DNA from: Kitasatospora sp. NBC_00458
Lineage (GTDB): Bacteria > Actinomycetota > Actinomycetes > Streptomycetales > Streptomycetaceae
Direction of reading: 5' to 3'
Length of the DNA: 64,000 nt
NCBI RefSeq assembly: GCF_036013975.1
Contig: NZ_CP107904.1
Span: 4,775,001 to 4,839,000 of the forward strand
In this document: one piece after another, positions 9,755 to 18,164 of the stretch
Layout of the letters: every line of letters starts with the position of its first letter
Numbering within the stretch: the stretch's first letter is position 1
Made by a program: the position numbers and the translations under genes
Notes under the pieces: model-generated
The model's database searches: none
What the model was told of the DNA's origin: nothing
What the model saw: the letters and a program-made list of their open reading frames with translations, nothing else

Positions 9755-10005
9755 CTTTGTTTCTACACGCCTGTCGTTGTGGCGCACCCCGGCCGGAATG
9801 TTGAACTCCGGATAACGATCTGAGGTGGATGGGGTGGGGGGGATTTACTGTTAATGACAGTACAATTTTACATATTAAATTAGTGCCCTCTTGGCAGGGT
9901 GTTCGAACGGTCGGTTCCCGGAAGGGGTGGGTGACGACCGTCACACGCACGGTCACTTGTGGTCTAGACCTAGACCGGGGTAAAGGGGGCGTCAGGCCAA
10001 ACGCA
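9755..10005. other. Intergenic stretch with an AT-rich island between bldC and tRNA-Asp
   Basis: About 250 bases without a gene. Positions 9842-9885 are strikingly AT-rich for this genome, with the dyad ACTGT-TAATG-ACAGT (9847-9861) followed by TTTTACATATTAAATTAG. Further on, GGTCTAGACC (9961-9970) is a perfect palindrome followed by a third TAGACC half. No open frame here looks coding. Confidence 0.6.
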
Positions 10006-10037
10006 AGAGGCCCGGAACCAAACGGTTCCGGGCCTCT
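10006..10037 (-). terminator. Terminator of tRNA-Asp
   Basis: AGAGGCCCGGAACC (10006-10019) pairs perfectly with GGTTCCGGGCCTCT (10024-10037). On the minus strand it is followed by TTGCGTTTGG. It lies 10 bases downstream of the tRNA. Confidence 0.85.
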
Positions 10038-10046
10038 CGACTACGG

Positions 10047-10120
10047 CGATCCCGACGGGACTTGAACCCGCGACCTCCACCTTGACAGGGTGGCGAGCTA
10101 ACCAACTGCTCCACGGGACC
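10047..10120 (-). tRNA. tRNA-Asp (anticodon GTC), copy 1
   Basis: 74 bases. The acceptor stem GGTCCCG pairs with CGGGATC, the anticodon loop reads CTGTCAA, and the T-arm carries GGTTCAAGTCC. The CCA end is not encoded. The sequence is identical to the copy at 59861-59934 and has the same orientation. Confidence 0.97.
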
Positions 10121-10185
10121 AGAGTGTTCTGATCTCGTTCACTCGCTTTGCTGCGCTGCGAACAAGACAGATCGTAGCCCATGGT

Positions 10186-10218
10186 GGGCCCCCAGGTCGA
10201 ACTGGCTCCTGGGGGCCC
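10186..10218 (-). terminator. Terminator of hrpA
   Basis: GGGCCCCCAGG (10186-10196) pairs perfectly with CCTGGGGGCCC (10208-10218), 23 bases after the hrpA stop on the minus strand. Confidence 0.75.
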
Positions 10219-10241
10219 CGGCCCGCTGAGCTGGGGCGGGC

Positions 10242-13200
10242 TCAGAGTGACGCCCGGGCGGCCTCCATCGCCTTCATGATCCGCTTCTCGGAGACCGGTG
10301 ACGGCGTGCCCAGCGACTGGGCGAAGAAGCTGACCCGCAGCTCCTCGATCATCCAGCGGATCGCCCGCACCTCCTCGGAGGGCTGCTGCCCGGCCGGTAC
10401 GGCCGCCAGGAGCTCCCCGTAGGCCCGCTGCACCTGCTGGACCTTCAGCAGCTGCAGGGAGTCCCGCTGCGGGTGGTTGGGCAGCGCCTCCAGCCGGCGG
10501 TCCACCGCGAGCAGGTACCGCTTGAGGTCCGGCAGCCGCTGCCAGCCGGTCGCCGTGACGAAGCCCGGGTGCACCAGCGAGGCCAGGTGCAGCCGGACGT
10601 CGTTCACCGCGTTCAGCAGCACCGGGCTGCTCACCGACTTCAGCCGGGTCGACGCCTTGTGGAAGGCGATCAGCGCGGTGGCCGTCTTCAGCGTGGTGTC
10701 CGCCGACAGGTCGTACAGGTCGGCCCGGACCTTGTCGTGCAGCGCGGTGAACGCCGCCTCGTCCCAGGCCGGCCCGCCGGCCCGGGCCATCAGCCGGTCG
10801 GCCGCGCAGGCCACCACGTCCTCGAACATCGCCGGGATCGACCCGTGCGGGTTGTACGACAGCGCCAGCTTCGCCTGGTTGCCCAGCCGGCCCTGGATCG
10901 CCTTGGCGGGCGAGGTGGTGGTCAGCATCAGCAGCCGCCGGGTGCCCGCCCACATCGCCTGCGCCTGCGCCTGCGGGGTGTCGAACAGCTTGACGCCGAC
11001 CGTGTCCCCCTCGTCCACCAGCGCCGGGTAGGCGCGCAGCGAATGGCCCCGGGAACGCTGCTCGAAGGTGCGCTGGAGCACCGGCAGGGCGGCCGGCCAG
11101 GCGGTCAGCCCGGACTGCTCGATGCCCTGCCCGGAGGCCGCCGAGGAGAGCGTCTCCTTCAGCTTCGGCTTCAGGCTCAGCCGCAGCTCCTCCAGGTCCT
11201 TGGACTCGGCGAGCTTCTTGCGGCCGTCCACCACCCTGAAGGTCACCTTGAGGTGGTCCGGGACGCGCTCCTCGTCCCAGGCCTCCGGCGGGACGGTGAT
11301 CGCCGTCATCCGCTTGAGCACGTGCTCCAGGGTCGGCAGCAGCGGCTCCTGGCGGTCCTTCAGCTCGCGCAGCGCCGCCCTGGCGAAGTCGGGGGCCGGG
11401 ACGAAGTTGCGCCGGACCGCCTTGGGCAGGGACTTGATCCAGGCGGTGAGCAGCTCCTCGCGCAGGCCCGGGATCTGCCAGTCGAAGCCCTCCGCGGTGA
11501 CCTGGTTGAGCACCGGCAGCGGGATGTGGACGGTCACGCCGTCCGCGTCGCTGCCCGGCTCGAACTGGTAGGTCAGCTTGAAGCGGAGCTTCCCCTGCTG
11601 CCAGTAGTCCGGGTAGTCGTCCTCGGTGACGCCGTCCGCGGCGTCGTTGATCAGCATCGACTTCTCGAAGCTCAGCAGGTCCGGCTGGTCGTGCCGGGTC
11701 TTCTTCCACCAGGAGTCGAAGTGCCGGGTGGAGACGATCCCGTCGGGGAGCCGGCTGTCGTAGAAGTCGAACAGGGTCTGGTCGTCGACCATGATGTCCC
11801 GGCGGCGGGCCCGGTTCTCCAGCTCCTCGACCTCGCTGAGCAGCTTCCGGTTCTCCGCGAAGAACCGGTGGTGGGTCTCCCAGTCGCCCTCGACCAGCGC
11901 GTTGCGGATGAACAGCTCGCGGCAGAGCTCCGGATCGATCCGGCCGTAGTTGACCTTCCGCTGGGCCACCACCGGCACCCCGTAGAGGGTGACCCGCTCG
12001 TACGCCAGCACCGCGCCGGACTTCTTCTCCCAGTGCGGCTCGCTGTAGTTGCGCTTCACCAGGTGGCCGGCCAGCGGCTCCACCCACTCCGGCTCGATCT
12101 TGGCGTTGATCCGCGCCCAGAGCCGGGAGGTCTCCACCAGCTCGGCGGACATCACCCAGCGCGGCGGCTTCTTGAACAGGCCCGAGCCGGGGAAGACCGC
12201 GAACCGGGCGCCGCGGGCGCCGCCGTACTCGCGCTTCTCCACGTCGAACAGGCCGATGTGGGAGAGCAGGCCGGCCAGCAGCGACTGGTGGATCCGGTCG
12301 GCGTCCGGCTCGGCGTCCTCGTGCGGCTCCTCGATCGTGACGCCGAGCTGCTTGGCGACCGTGCGCAGCTGGGAGTAGATGTCCTGCCACTCCCGTATCC
12401 GCAGGTAGTTGAGGAACTCGGCCTTGCACATCCGGCGGAACGCCGAGGAGGACAGCTCCCGCTGCTGCTCGCGCACGTACCGCCACATGGCGAGGAAGGC
12501 GAGGAAGTCGGAGGTCTCGGAGTTGAACCGGCGGTGCCGTTCGTCGGCCGCCTGGCGCTTCTCGGCGGGCCGCTCGCGCGGGTCCTGGATGGAGAGCGCG
12601 GCGGCGATCACCATGACGTCGCGGACGCAGCCGTTGCGGTCCGCCTCCAGGACCATCCGGGCCATCCGCGGGTCCACCGGGAGCTGGGCCAGCTTGCGGC
12701 CGAGCGGGGTGAGCCGCTTGCGGACGTCCTTCTCCTCCGGGTCGAGCGCGCCCAGCTCGTGCAGGAGGCTGACGCCGTCCTTGATGTTGCGCGAGTCCGG
12801 CGGGTCGAGGAACGGGAAGGCGGCGATGTCGCCGAGTCCCGCGGCGGTCATCTGGAGGATGACCGAGGCCAGGTTGGTGCGCAGGATCTCGGCGTCGGTG
12901 AACTCGGGCCGGGAGAGGAAGTCCTCCTCCGAGTAGAGCCGGATGCAGATGCCGTCCGAGGTCCGGCCGCAGCGGCCCTTGCGCTGGTTGGCGCTGGCCT
13001 GGCTGACCGCCTCGATCGGGAGGCGCTGGACCTTGGTGCGGTGGCTGTAGCGCGAGATCCGGGCGGTGCCCGGGTCGATCACGTACTTGATGCCCGGGAC
13101 GGTGAGGCTGGTCTCGGCGACGTTGGTGGCCAGCACGATCCGGCGGGAGCCGGACCGCTGGAAGACCTTGTGCTGCTCGGCCGAGCTCAGCCGGGCGTAG

Positions 13201-14231
13201 AGCGGGAGGATCTCGGTGGACCTCAGCTTCAGCTTGCCGAGCGCGTCGGCGGTGTCGCGGATCTCCCGCTCGCCGGAGAGGAAGACCAGGATGTCGCCCG
13301 GGCCCTCGGCCTGCAGCTCCTGGGCGGCCTCGCAGATCGCCTGGATCTGGTCGCGGTCGCGGTCCACCTCGTCGGCGTCGCCGTCGTCGGCCTCGTCGGT
13401 GACCGGGCGGTAGCGGACCTCGACCGGGTAGGTGCGGCCGGAGACCTCGACGATCGGGGCCTCGCCGAAGTGCCGGGCGAACCGCTCCGGGTCGATGGTC
13501 GCCGAGGTGATGATCACCTTGAGGTCGGGGCGGCGGGGCAGCAGCTGCTTGAGGTAGCCGAGCAGGAAGTCGATGTTGAGGCTGCGCTCGTGCGCCTCGT
13601 CGATGATCAGAGTGTCGTACTGGCGCAGCTCGCGGTCGGTCTGGATCTCCGCCAGCAGGATGCCGTCGGTCATCAGCTTGACCAGGGTGTCCGGCCCGAC
13701 CTGGTCGGTGAACCGGACCTTCCAGCCCACCGCCTCGCCCAGCGGGCTGTGCAGCTCCTCGGCGACCCGCTCGGCCACCGTGCGGGCGGCGATCCGGCGG
13801 GGCTGGGTGTGGCCGATCAGGCCCCGCACCCCGCGGCCCAGCTCCAGGCAGATCTTCGGGATCTGGGTGGTCTTCCCGGAGCCGGTCTCACCCGCCACGA
13901 TCACCACCTGGTGGTCGCGGACGGCTTCGAGGATCTCGTCCTTCTTCTGGCTGACCGGCAGCTCGGCGGGGTACTCGATCACGGGCACGGCGGCCCGGCG
14001 GCGCTCGACGACCAGCTCGGCGCGCTCGATGTCGCCGGCGATCTCGGTGGCGATCTGGCGACGGGCCTCGGGCTTGCGGACCTTGCGGGCGCCTTCCAGC
14101 CGGCGGCCGATCCGTACCTGGTCGCGCAGGGTCAGCTCGGGCAGGCGCGCGGCCAGCTCGCCGATCCCGGGACCCTGGTCCTCGGTGGACGCGTCGGCGG
14201 ACTGGACTGCGGGAGAACTCACGGCGGGCAT
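10242..14231 (-). CDS. hrpA: ATP-dependent RNA helicase HrpA (DEAH box)
   Basis: HrpA is a cytoplasmic DEAH/RHA helicase that remodels RNA and rescues stalled ribosomes in other bacteria. The protein has about 1329 residues, the family's full length. Motifs in order: Walker A GETGSGKT (near 114), TQPRRIAA, DEAH in IIDEAHERSLN (motif II), SATID (motif III), the helicase C-terminal motifs TNVAETSLTVPGI and QRKGRCGR, then the HA2/OB regions and the long HrpA-specific C-terminal domain. ATG 14231 is chosen. GTG 14222 has a better-spaced GAGGG, and GTG 14267 is also open. The N-terminal 30 residues are low complexity, so the start matters little. Confidence 0.95.
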   Translation of the reverse strand: MPAVSSPAVQSADASTEDQGPGIGELAARLPELTLRDQVRIGRRLEGARKVRKPEARRQIATEIAGDIERAELVVERRRAAVPVIEYPAELPVSQKKDEILEAVRDHQVVIVAGETGSGKTTQIPKICLELGRGVRGLIGHTQPRRIAARTVAERVAEELHSPLGEAVGWKVRFTDQVGPDTLVKLMTDGILLAEIQTDRELRQYDTLIIDEAHERSLNIDFLLGYLKQLLPRRPDLKVIITSATIDPERFARHFGEAPIVEVSGRTYPVEVRYRPVTDEADDGDADEVDRDRDQIQAICEAAQELQAEGPGDILVFLSGEREIRDTADALGKLKLRSTEILPLYARLSSAEQHKVFQRSGSRRIVLATNVAETSLTVPGIKYVIDPGTARISRYSHRTKVQRLPIEAVSQASANQRKGRCGRTSDGICIRLYSEEDFLSRPEFTDAEILRTNLASVILQMTAAGLGDIAAFPFLDPPDSRNIKDGVSLLHELGALDPEEKDVRKRLTPLGRKLAQLPVDPRMARMVLEADRNGCVRDVMVIAAALSIQDPRERPAEKRQAADERHRRFNSETSDFLAFLAMWRYVREQQRELSSSAFRRMCKAEFLNYLRIREWQDIYSQLRTVAKQLGVTIEEPHEDAEPDADRIHQSLLAGLLSHIGLFDVEKREYGGARGARFAVFPGSGLFKKPPRWVMSAELVETSRLWARINAKIEPEWVEPLAGHLVKRNYSEPHWEKKSGAVLAYERVTLYGVPVVAQRKVNYGRIDPELCRELFIRNALVEGDWETHHRFFAENRKLLSEVEELENRARRRDIMVDDQTLFDFYDSRLPDGIVSTRHFDSWWKKTRHDQPDLLSFEKSMLINDAADGVTEDDYPDYWQQGKLRFKLTYQFEPGSDADGVTVHIPLPVLNQVTAEGFDWQIPGLREELLTAWIKSLPKAVRRNFVPAPDFARAALRELKDRQEPLLPTLEHVLKRMTAITVPPEAWDEERVPDHLKVTFRVVDGRKKLAESKDLEELRLSLKPKLKETLSSAASGQGIEQSGLTAWPAALPVLQRTFEQRSRGHSLRAYPALVDEGDTVGVKLFDTPQAQAQAMWAGTRRLLMLTTTSPAKAIQGRLGNQAKLALSYNPHGSIPAMFEDVVACAADRLMARAGGPAWDEAAFTALHDKVRADLYDLSADTTLKTATALIAFHKASTRLKSVSSPVLLNAVNDVRLHLASLVHPGFVTATGWQRLPDLKRYLLAVDRRLEALPNHPQRDSLQLLKVQQVQRAYGELLAAVPAGQQPSEEVRAIRWMIEELRVSFFAQSLGTPSPVSEKRIMKAMEAARASL

Positions 14232-14441
14232 CCCTCTAGGTTCGCAAGGAGATGCGGCGGAGCGCACCTCGGTTTTCGAGCGCCTCCAGTGTCACAGGGG
14301 ACGGCGGTCCGCTGCCAACGGCGGCCCGGTGGCGGCACCGGGCGCGCGGCGGGCGGGTACTCCGGGGCCGGGGACCGGGCCGGGCCAGGGGGGAGCGGCC
14401 GGGGGGCGGCCGGGGGGCGGGGGAGCGGCCGGGGAACGGCG

Positions 14442-14476
14442 GCGGGCCCCGTCCGGACGGTCCGGACGGGGCCCGC
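14442..14476 (-). terminator. Terminator of the hydrolase/exporter unit
   Basis: A perfect 16-bp stem (14442-14457 with 14461-14476) with loop CGG lies 40 bases past the stop of the leftward hydrolase gene. Confidence 0.8.
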
Positions 14477-14515
14477 GGTGCGGCGGTGCGTGCGTGCGCG
14501 GGGCAGGGGCGGCGG

Positions 14516-15295
14516 TCAGTCCTGCGCGATGAAGTCGCCGACCAGCCGGACCCACTCGGCGGGCTTCTCGTAGACCACCACGTGGCCGCTCTCGATCTCG
14601 GCGTAGCTGCTGCCGGTGATCCCCTCGGCCAGCTCCCGGGTCAGCTCGACCGGGACGGTGGCGTCCTTGGTGCAGCCGATCACCAGGGTGCGGGCGGTGA
14701 TCCGGGGCAGCAGGTCGCGGATGTCGGCGCGCAGGTTGAGGTCGATGTGGCGCAGCGCGCCGTCGGTGGGCTGGTTGCCCTTGATGATGCCCTCGACGGC
14801 CTCCGCGGGGAGGCTGTTGAGGTGGTCGCGGCTGAACGCGGTCAGGGTGCCGAACCGGCCGAAGGCGTCGCTGTCGGCCCGGGTGCCGAGCCAGGTGGCC
14901 ATGTGGTTGCGCAGGTAGGCGTCGTCCGGGCGGGTCCAGCCGGCCGTCAGCACCAGGCTGCGCACCAGGTCGGGCCGGGTGGCGGCGACGGCGGCGGCGA
15001 CCACGGAGCCGAGCGAGAAGCCGACCAGGTCGACCGGGCCGTTGCCGGCCTCCTCGATCACACCGATGATCTGCTCGGCGAGCAGCTCGACGGTCAGCTC
15101 GCCGCCGTCGTCCTCGGTGTCGCCGCAGCCGGCGTAGTCCGGCAGGACGACGGTGCGGGAGCCGGTGAAGTCGGCGGCGAGGTGGCCGAAGGTGCCCGCG
15201 GCGCCGAAGCCGGTGCCGTGCACGAAGACCAGGCCCGGGCCGGAGCCGTCCACCTGGTAGGAGACGCGGGCGCTGGGAGTGGAGGCGATGGGCAT
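14516..15295 (-). CDS. Alpha/beta hydrolase
   Basis: A 259-residue soluble alpha/beta hydrolase. The oxyanion strand LVFVHGTGFG is near residue 20. The nucleophile elbow GFSLGS (near 91) holds the serine. The acid is probably in GCTKDATVP (near 205), and the histidine in ESGHVVVYEKP (near 232). The catalytic triad therefore looks complete. ATG 15295 follows GAGGAG. The substrate is unknown. The upstream exporter gene runs the same way across a 128-base gap that holds repeated palindromes, so it may be separately controlled. Confidence 0.88.
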   Translation of the reverse strand: MPIASTPSARVSYQVDGSGPGLVFVHGTGFGAAGTFGHLAADFTGSRTVVLPDYAGCGDTEDDGGELTVELLAEQIIGVIEEAGNGPVDLVGFSLGSVVAAAVAATRPDLVRSLVLTAGWTRPDDAYLRNHMATWLGTRADSDAFGRFGTLTAFSRDHLNSLPAEAVEGIIKGNQPTDGALRHIDLNLRADIRDLLPRITARTLVIGCTKDATVPVELTRELAEGITGSSYAEIESGHVVVYEKPAEWVRLVGDFIAQD

Positions 15296-15330
15296 GGTGG
15301 CGGTTCTCCTCGGAGTGTCGGGGTCGCGGT

Positions 15331-15410
15331 GGGACGGACGTCCGTCTGGGACGGACGTGTGAACGGGACGGGCGTGCGGGTGGGACGGACGTCCGTGTCG
15401 GACGGACGTG
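15331..15410. promoter_or_regulatory. Repeated ACGGACGTCCGT palindromes
   Basis: GGGACGGACGTCCGT occurs at 15331-15345 and 15382-15396. Each contains the perfect palindrome ACGGACGTCCGT. Half copies ACGGACGT follow each at 15351-15358 and 15403-15410. The arrangement repeats every 51-52 bases. It lies between the exporter stop and the hydrolase start and looks like a multi-site operator. Confidence 0.5.
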
Positions 15411-15423
15411 CCGGCCGGGCCGG

Positions 15424-16878
15424 TCAGGCCAGGCTCTCGGCGGGGGTCTCGGCGGCGGCCACCGGGCGCGGGGCGCGTTCGAAGCCGAACGCGACCAGGA
15501 CCAGGACGACGATCCCGCCGGTGGCGACCAGGACGGCGGTGCGCAGGCCGTCGGTCGTGGCCGAGCGGAACGCCTCCCCGGTCAGTCCGGAGGTGCCGGA
15601 GTTGGCGATCGCCACCAGGACGCCCAGGCCGACCGCGCTGCCGACCTGCTGGCCGGTGGAGACGATGCCGGAGGCGATGCCCTGTTCGTAGGGGTGCACC
15701 CCGGTCGCGGAGGCCGAGAACATCGTGGTGAAGATGACGCCCTGGCAGAGGCTGAGCACGACCAGGCCGGGCAGCAGCGAGACGTACGAGCCGTCCGGTT
15801 CCATCGCCAGGGCCATCACGGCGGTGCCGAGCGCGCCGAGGACGAAGGAGGCGGCCAGGGTGGTGCGGGCGCCGAACCGGGTGGCCAGCCGGCCGCCCAG
15901 CATCGAGCCGAGGAAGCCGCAGGCCATCGGGATCAGGAAGGCCACGCCGGTGCGCAGCGCGCTGTACTCGTGCACGGTCTGGAAGTAGACGGTCAGGAAG
16001 TACAGCAGGGTGCCGAAGGAGGCCATGAAGAGGAAGGTGGTGACCACGCCGGTGGAGAGGTTGCGGTTGCGGAAGAGCCGCAGCGGCATCAGCGGGTCGG
16101 CGGTGCGGGCCTCGATCGCCAGGAAGGCGGCGACCAGGGCGAGGCCCAGGACGGCGGTGGTCAGCACCAGCGGCGAGGTCCAGCCGGAGGCGGGTGCCTG
16201 GACCAGCGTGAAGACCACCAGGGTGGCGCCGGCGGTGGCGGTCAGTGCGCCGGGCAGGTCGAAGGAGCGGCCCTGCTCGCGCGGCCCGTCGGCGCGGATC
16301 AGCCGCGGGGCGAGCAGCGCGGCGCCGCCGGCGAGCGGCACGTTGACGTAGAAGACCGCCTCCCAGCCGAAGGCCGAGGTCAGCACGCCGCCGGCCAGCG
16401 AGCCGATGATCATGCCGCTGGCGCCGGCCGCCGCCCAGACCGAGAGCGCCCGGTTGCGCTCGCGGCCCTCGGCGAAGCTGGTGACCACCAGGGCGAGGGT
16501 GGCGGGGAAGAGGAAGGCGCCGCCGAGCCCCTGGAGGGCGCGGGCCGCGACCAGCAGGCCCTGGGCGGTGGCCAGTCCGCCGATCAGCGAGGAGCCGGCG
16601 TACAGCAGCAGGCCGAGGACGAACATCCGGCGGCGTCCGAACAGGTCGGAGGCGCGGCCGCCGAAGAGCAGGAACCCGCCGAAGGCCACCGCGTAGGCGC
16701 TGACCACCCACTGCAGGTTCTGGGCGGAGAAGCCGAGGCCGTCGCCGATCTCGGGGAGTGCCACGTAGACGATGTTGTAGTCGATCGACACGATCAACTG
16801 GGCGAACGCCAGCAGGGCCAGGAGGAGACCCGAGTGACGCGGCCCGGACGCCTGCTCGGCGCCGGCGGACGGGGGCAT
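15424..16878 (-). CDS. MFS drug-type exporter, DHA2 (14-helix) family
   Basis: A 484-residue membrane transporter. Hydrophobic segments are spaced along the whole length, about 14, as in the EmrB/QacA (DHA2) group. The MFS loop motif GGRASDLFGRRRMFVLG is near residue 73, and the antiporter motif C region is WAAAGASGMIIGSLAGGVL near 149. It probably exports a toxic or secondary metabolite by proton exchange. It stands between the quinone oxidoreductase and the hydrolase on the same strand; the three could form one detoxification unit. The substrate is not predictable. Confidence 0.9.
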   Translation of the reverse strand: MPPSAGAEQASGPRHSGLLLALLAFAQLIVSIDYNIVYVALPEIGDGLGFSAQNLQWVVSAYAVAFGGFLLFGGRASDLFGRRRMFVLGLLLYAGSSLIGGLATAQGLLVAARALQGLGGAFLFPATLALVVTSFAEGRERNRALSVWAAAGASGMIIGSLAGGVLTSAFGWEAVFYVNVPLAGGAALLAPRLIRADGPREQGRSFDLPGALTATAGATLVVFTLVQAPASGWTSPLVLTTAVLGLALVAAFLAIEARTADPLMPLRLFRNRNLSTGVVTTFLFMASFGTLLYFLTVYFQTVHEYSALRTGVAFLIPMACGFLGSMLGGRLATRFGARTTLAASFVLGALGTAVMALAMEPDGSYVSLLPGLVVLSLCQGVIFTTMFSASATGVHPYEQGIASGIVSTGQQVGSAVGLGVLVAIANSGTSGLTGEAFRSATTDGLRTAVLVATGGIVVLVLVAFGFERAPRPVAAAETPAESLA

Positions 16879-16952
16879 GGGGGGACGGCCTTTCGGGGAC
16901 GGGGACGGGGAGGCGGTCGGGACGGGGCGTCGCGGACGGGCGGTGCGGGGCG

Positions 16953-17933
16953 CTACAGGTCGGGCCGCAGGACGGCCCGGCGGCCGTTCAGCCCGCCCTT
17001 CTCCAGCCGCCGGTGGGTCTCGGCGGCGGCGGCGAGCGGGTGGGTCTCCAGGGCGCGCGGCCGCAGCCGGCCGGCGGCGAGCAGGCGGTTGATCGTGGCG
17101 GCGGCCTCGGCGAGTTCACCGGTGCCGGCGTGCGAGATGACGAACCCGCGGATCGAACCGTCCTTCATGTAGAGCTGTCCGGCGGGGAGTTCGGGGCGTG
17201 AGCGGGCGCCGGCGAGCAGCACGATCCGGCCGCGCGGGGCGAGCAGGTCGACGGCGGTGGCGAGGTCGTTGGTGCCGGAGGTGTCGAGGTGGACGTCGAT
17301 GCCGTCCGGGCAGGCGGCCCGGATCCGGTCGGGCAGGTCGGGGGAGCGGTAGTCGAGGACCTCGGTGGCGCCGAGGCCCCGGCAGTGGTCGGCGTCGGCG
17401 GCGCTCGCGGTGGCGACCACCCGGGCGCCGGCCTCGACGGCCAGCACGATCAGGGCGCCGCCCACGTTGCCGCCCCCGCCGGCCACCAGGACGGTCTCGC
17501 CGGCCCGCAGCCCGCCGTGGGCGAACAGGGCGAGGTGGGCGGTGGCGGCCGGGTGGACCACGGCGACCGCGCCGGTCCCGTCCACGCCCGGGGGCAGGTG
17601 GTAGAGCCGGTCGGCGGGGACGACGGCCCGTTCGGCCGTCGGGCCCTGCCGCCCGCCGTGGCCGAGGCTGTTGGACCAGACCCGGTCACCGGGGGTGAAG
17701 CCGGGGGCGCCCGGGCCGGCCTCCGCGACGGTGCCCACGAGGTCCCGCCCGATCACGAACGGGAAGGGCACCGGGGTGCGGAAGAGCCCCGAGCGGACGA
17801 AGGTGTCGACCGGGTTGACCGAGACCGCGGCCACGTCGACCAGGACATCGGTGGGCCCGGGGACCGGCTCGGGGAGTTCGCCGTAGCGGATGTCCGTTGC
17901 CGGTCCGTGCTGGGTGATGAACGCTGCGTGCAT
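16953..17933 (-). CDS. NADPH:quinone oxidoreductase, zinc-free MDR family
   Basis: A 326-residue medium-chain reductase. The GroES-like half contains VSVNPVDTFVRSGLF and PFVIGRDLVGTV, and the Rossmann half has AGGGGNVGGALIVLA (near 150-164). The zinc ligands of alcohol dehydrogenases are absent, which is normal for the QOR group. It probably reduces quinones or enones with NADPH. The start ATG 17933 is divergent from the acyltransferase, with a palindromic operator candidate between them. The exporter begins 74 bases downstream, on the same strand. Confidence 0.88.
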   Translation of the reverse strand: MHAAFITQHGPATDIRYGELPEPVPGPTDVLVDVAAVSVNPVDTFVRSGLFRTPVPFPFVIGRDLVGTVAEAGPGAPGFTPGDRVWSNSLGHGGRQGPTAERAVVPADRLYHLPPGVDGTGAVAVVHPAATAHLALFAHGGLRAGETVLVAGGGGNVGGALIVLAVEAGARVVATASAADADHCRGLGATEVLDYRSPDLPDRIRAACPDGIDVHLDTSGTNDLATAVDLLAPRGRIVLLAGARSRPELPAGQLYMKDGSIRGFVISHAGTGELAEAAATINRLLAAGRLRPRALETHPLAAAAETHRRLEKGGLNGRRAVLRPDL

Positions 17934-18056
17934 GGGGCCGATCCTCCGGGAGGGACGGGCGGTCTGCGCCGAGACACGGCATCGTTCGTCAACTCCTTTG
18001 TCCCGGACGGAAAGGCGGAAGGGGCCGGGTTGTCCCCCGACCTGACATAGATGCTA

Positions 18057-18089
18057 CACCGATCGGTGCAATCTCTCATCTGCACCGAG
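18057..18089. promoter_or_regulatory. Palindromic operator candidate between divergent genes
   Basis: CACCGATCGGTG (18057-18068) is a perfect 12-base palindrome, and another half TGCACCGAG follows at 18081-18089. It sits in an AT-richer patch (TAGTTTACTTAGG follows), between the quinone reductase and the acyltransferase. It may control both genes. Confidence 0.5.
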
Positions 18090-18164
18090 TAGTTTACTTA
18101 GGTCTCGGGTCGGGCCGGCGCCATCGGTCCGGTCCACAGGCCCGACACCCTCAAGGACGGAACC

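Noticed and set aside
10473-14573. A 1366-codon open frame on the plus strand opposite hrpA
   Set aside because: Its translation is a biased string rich in Leu, Val, Gly, Arg and Asp with no domains. Long antisense frames are expected in GC-rich DNA. HrpA on the other strand has all helicase motifs.
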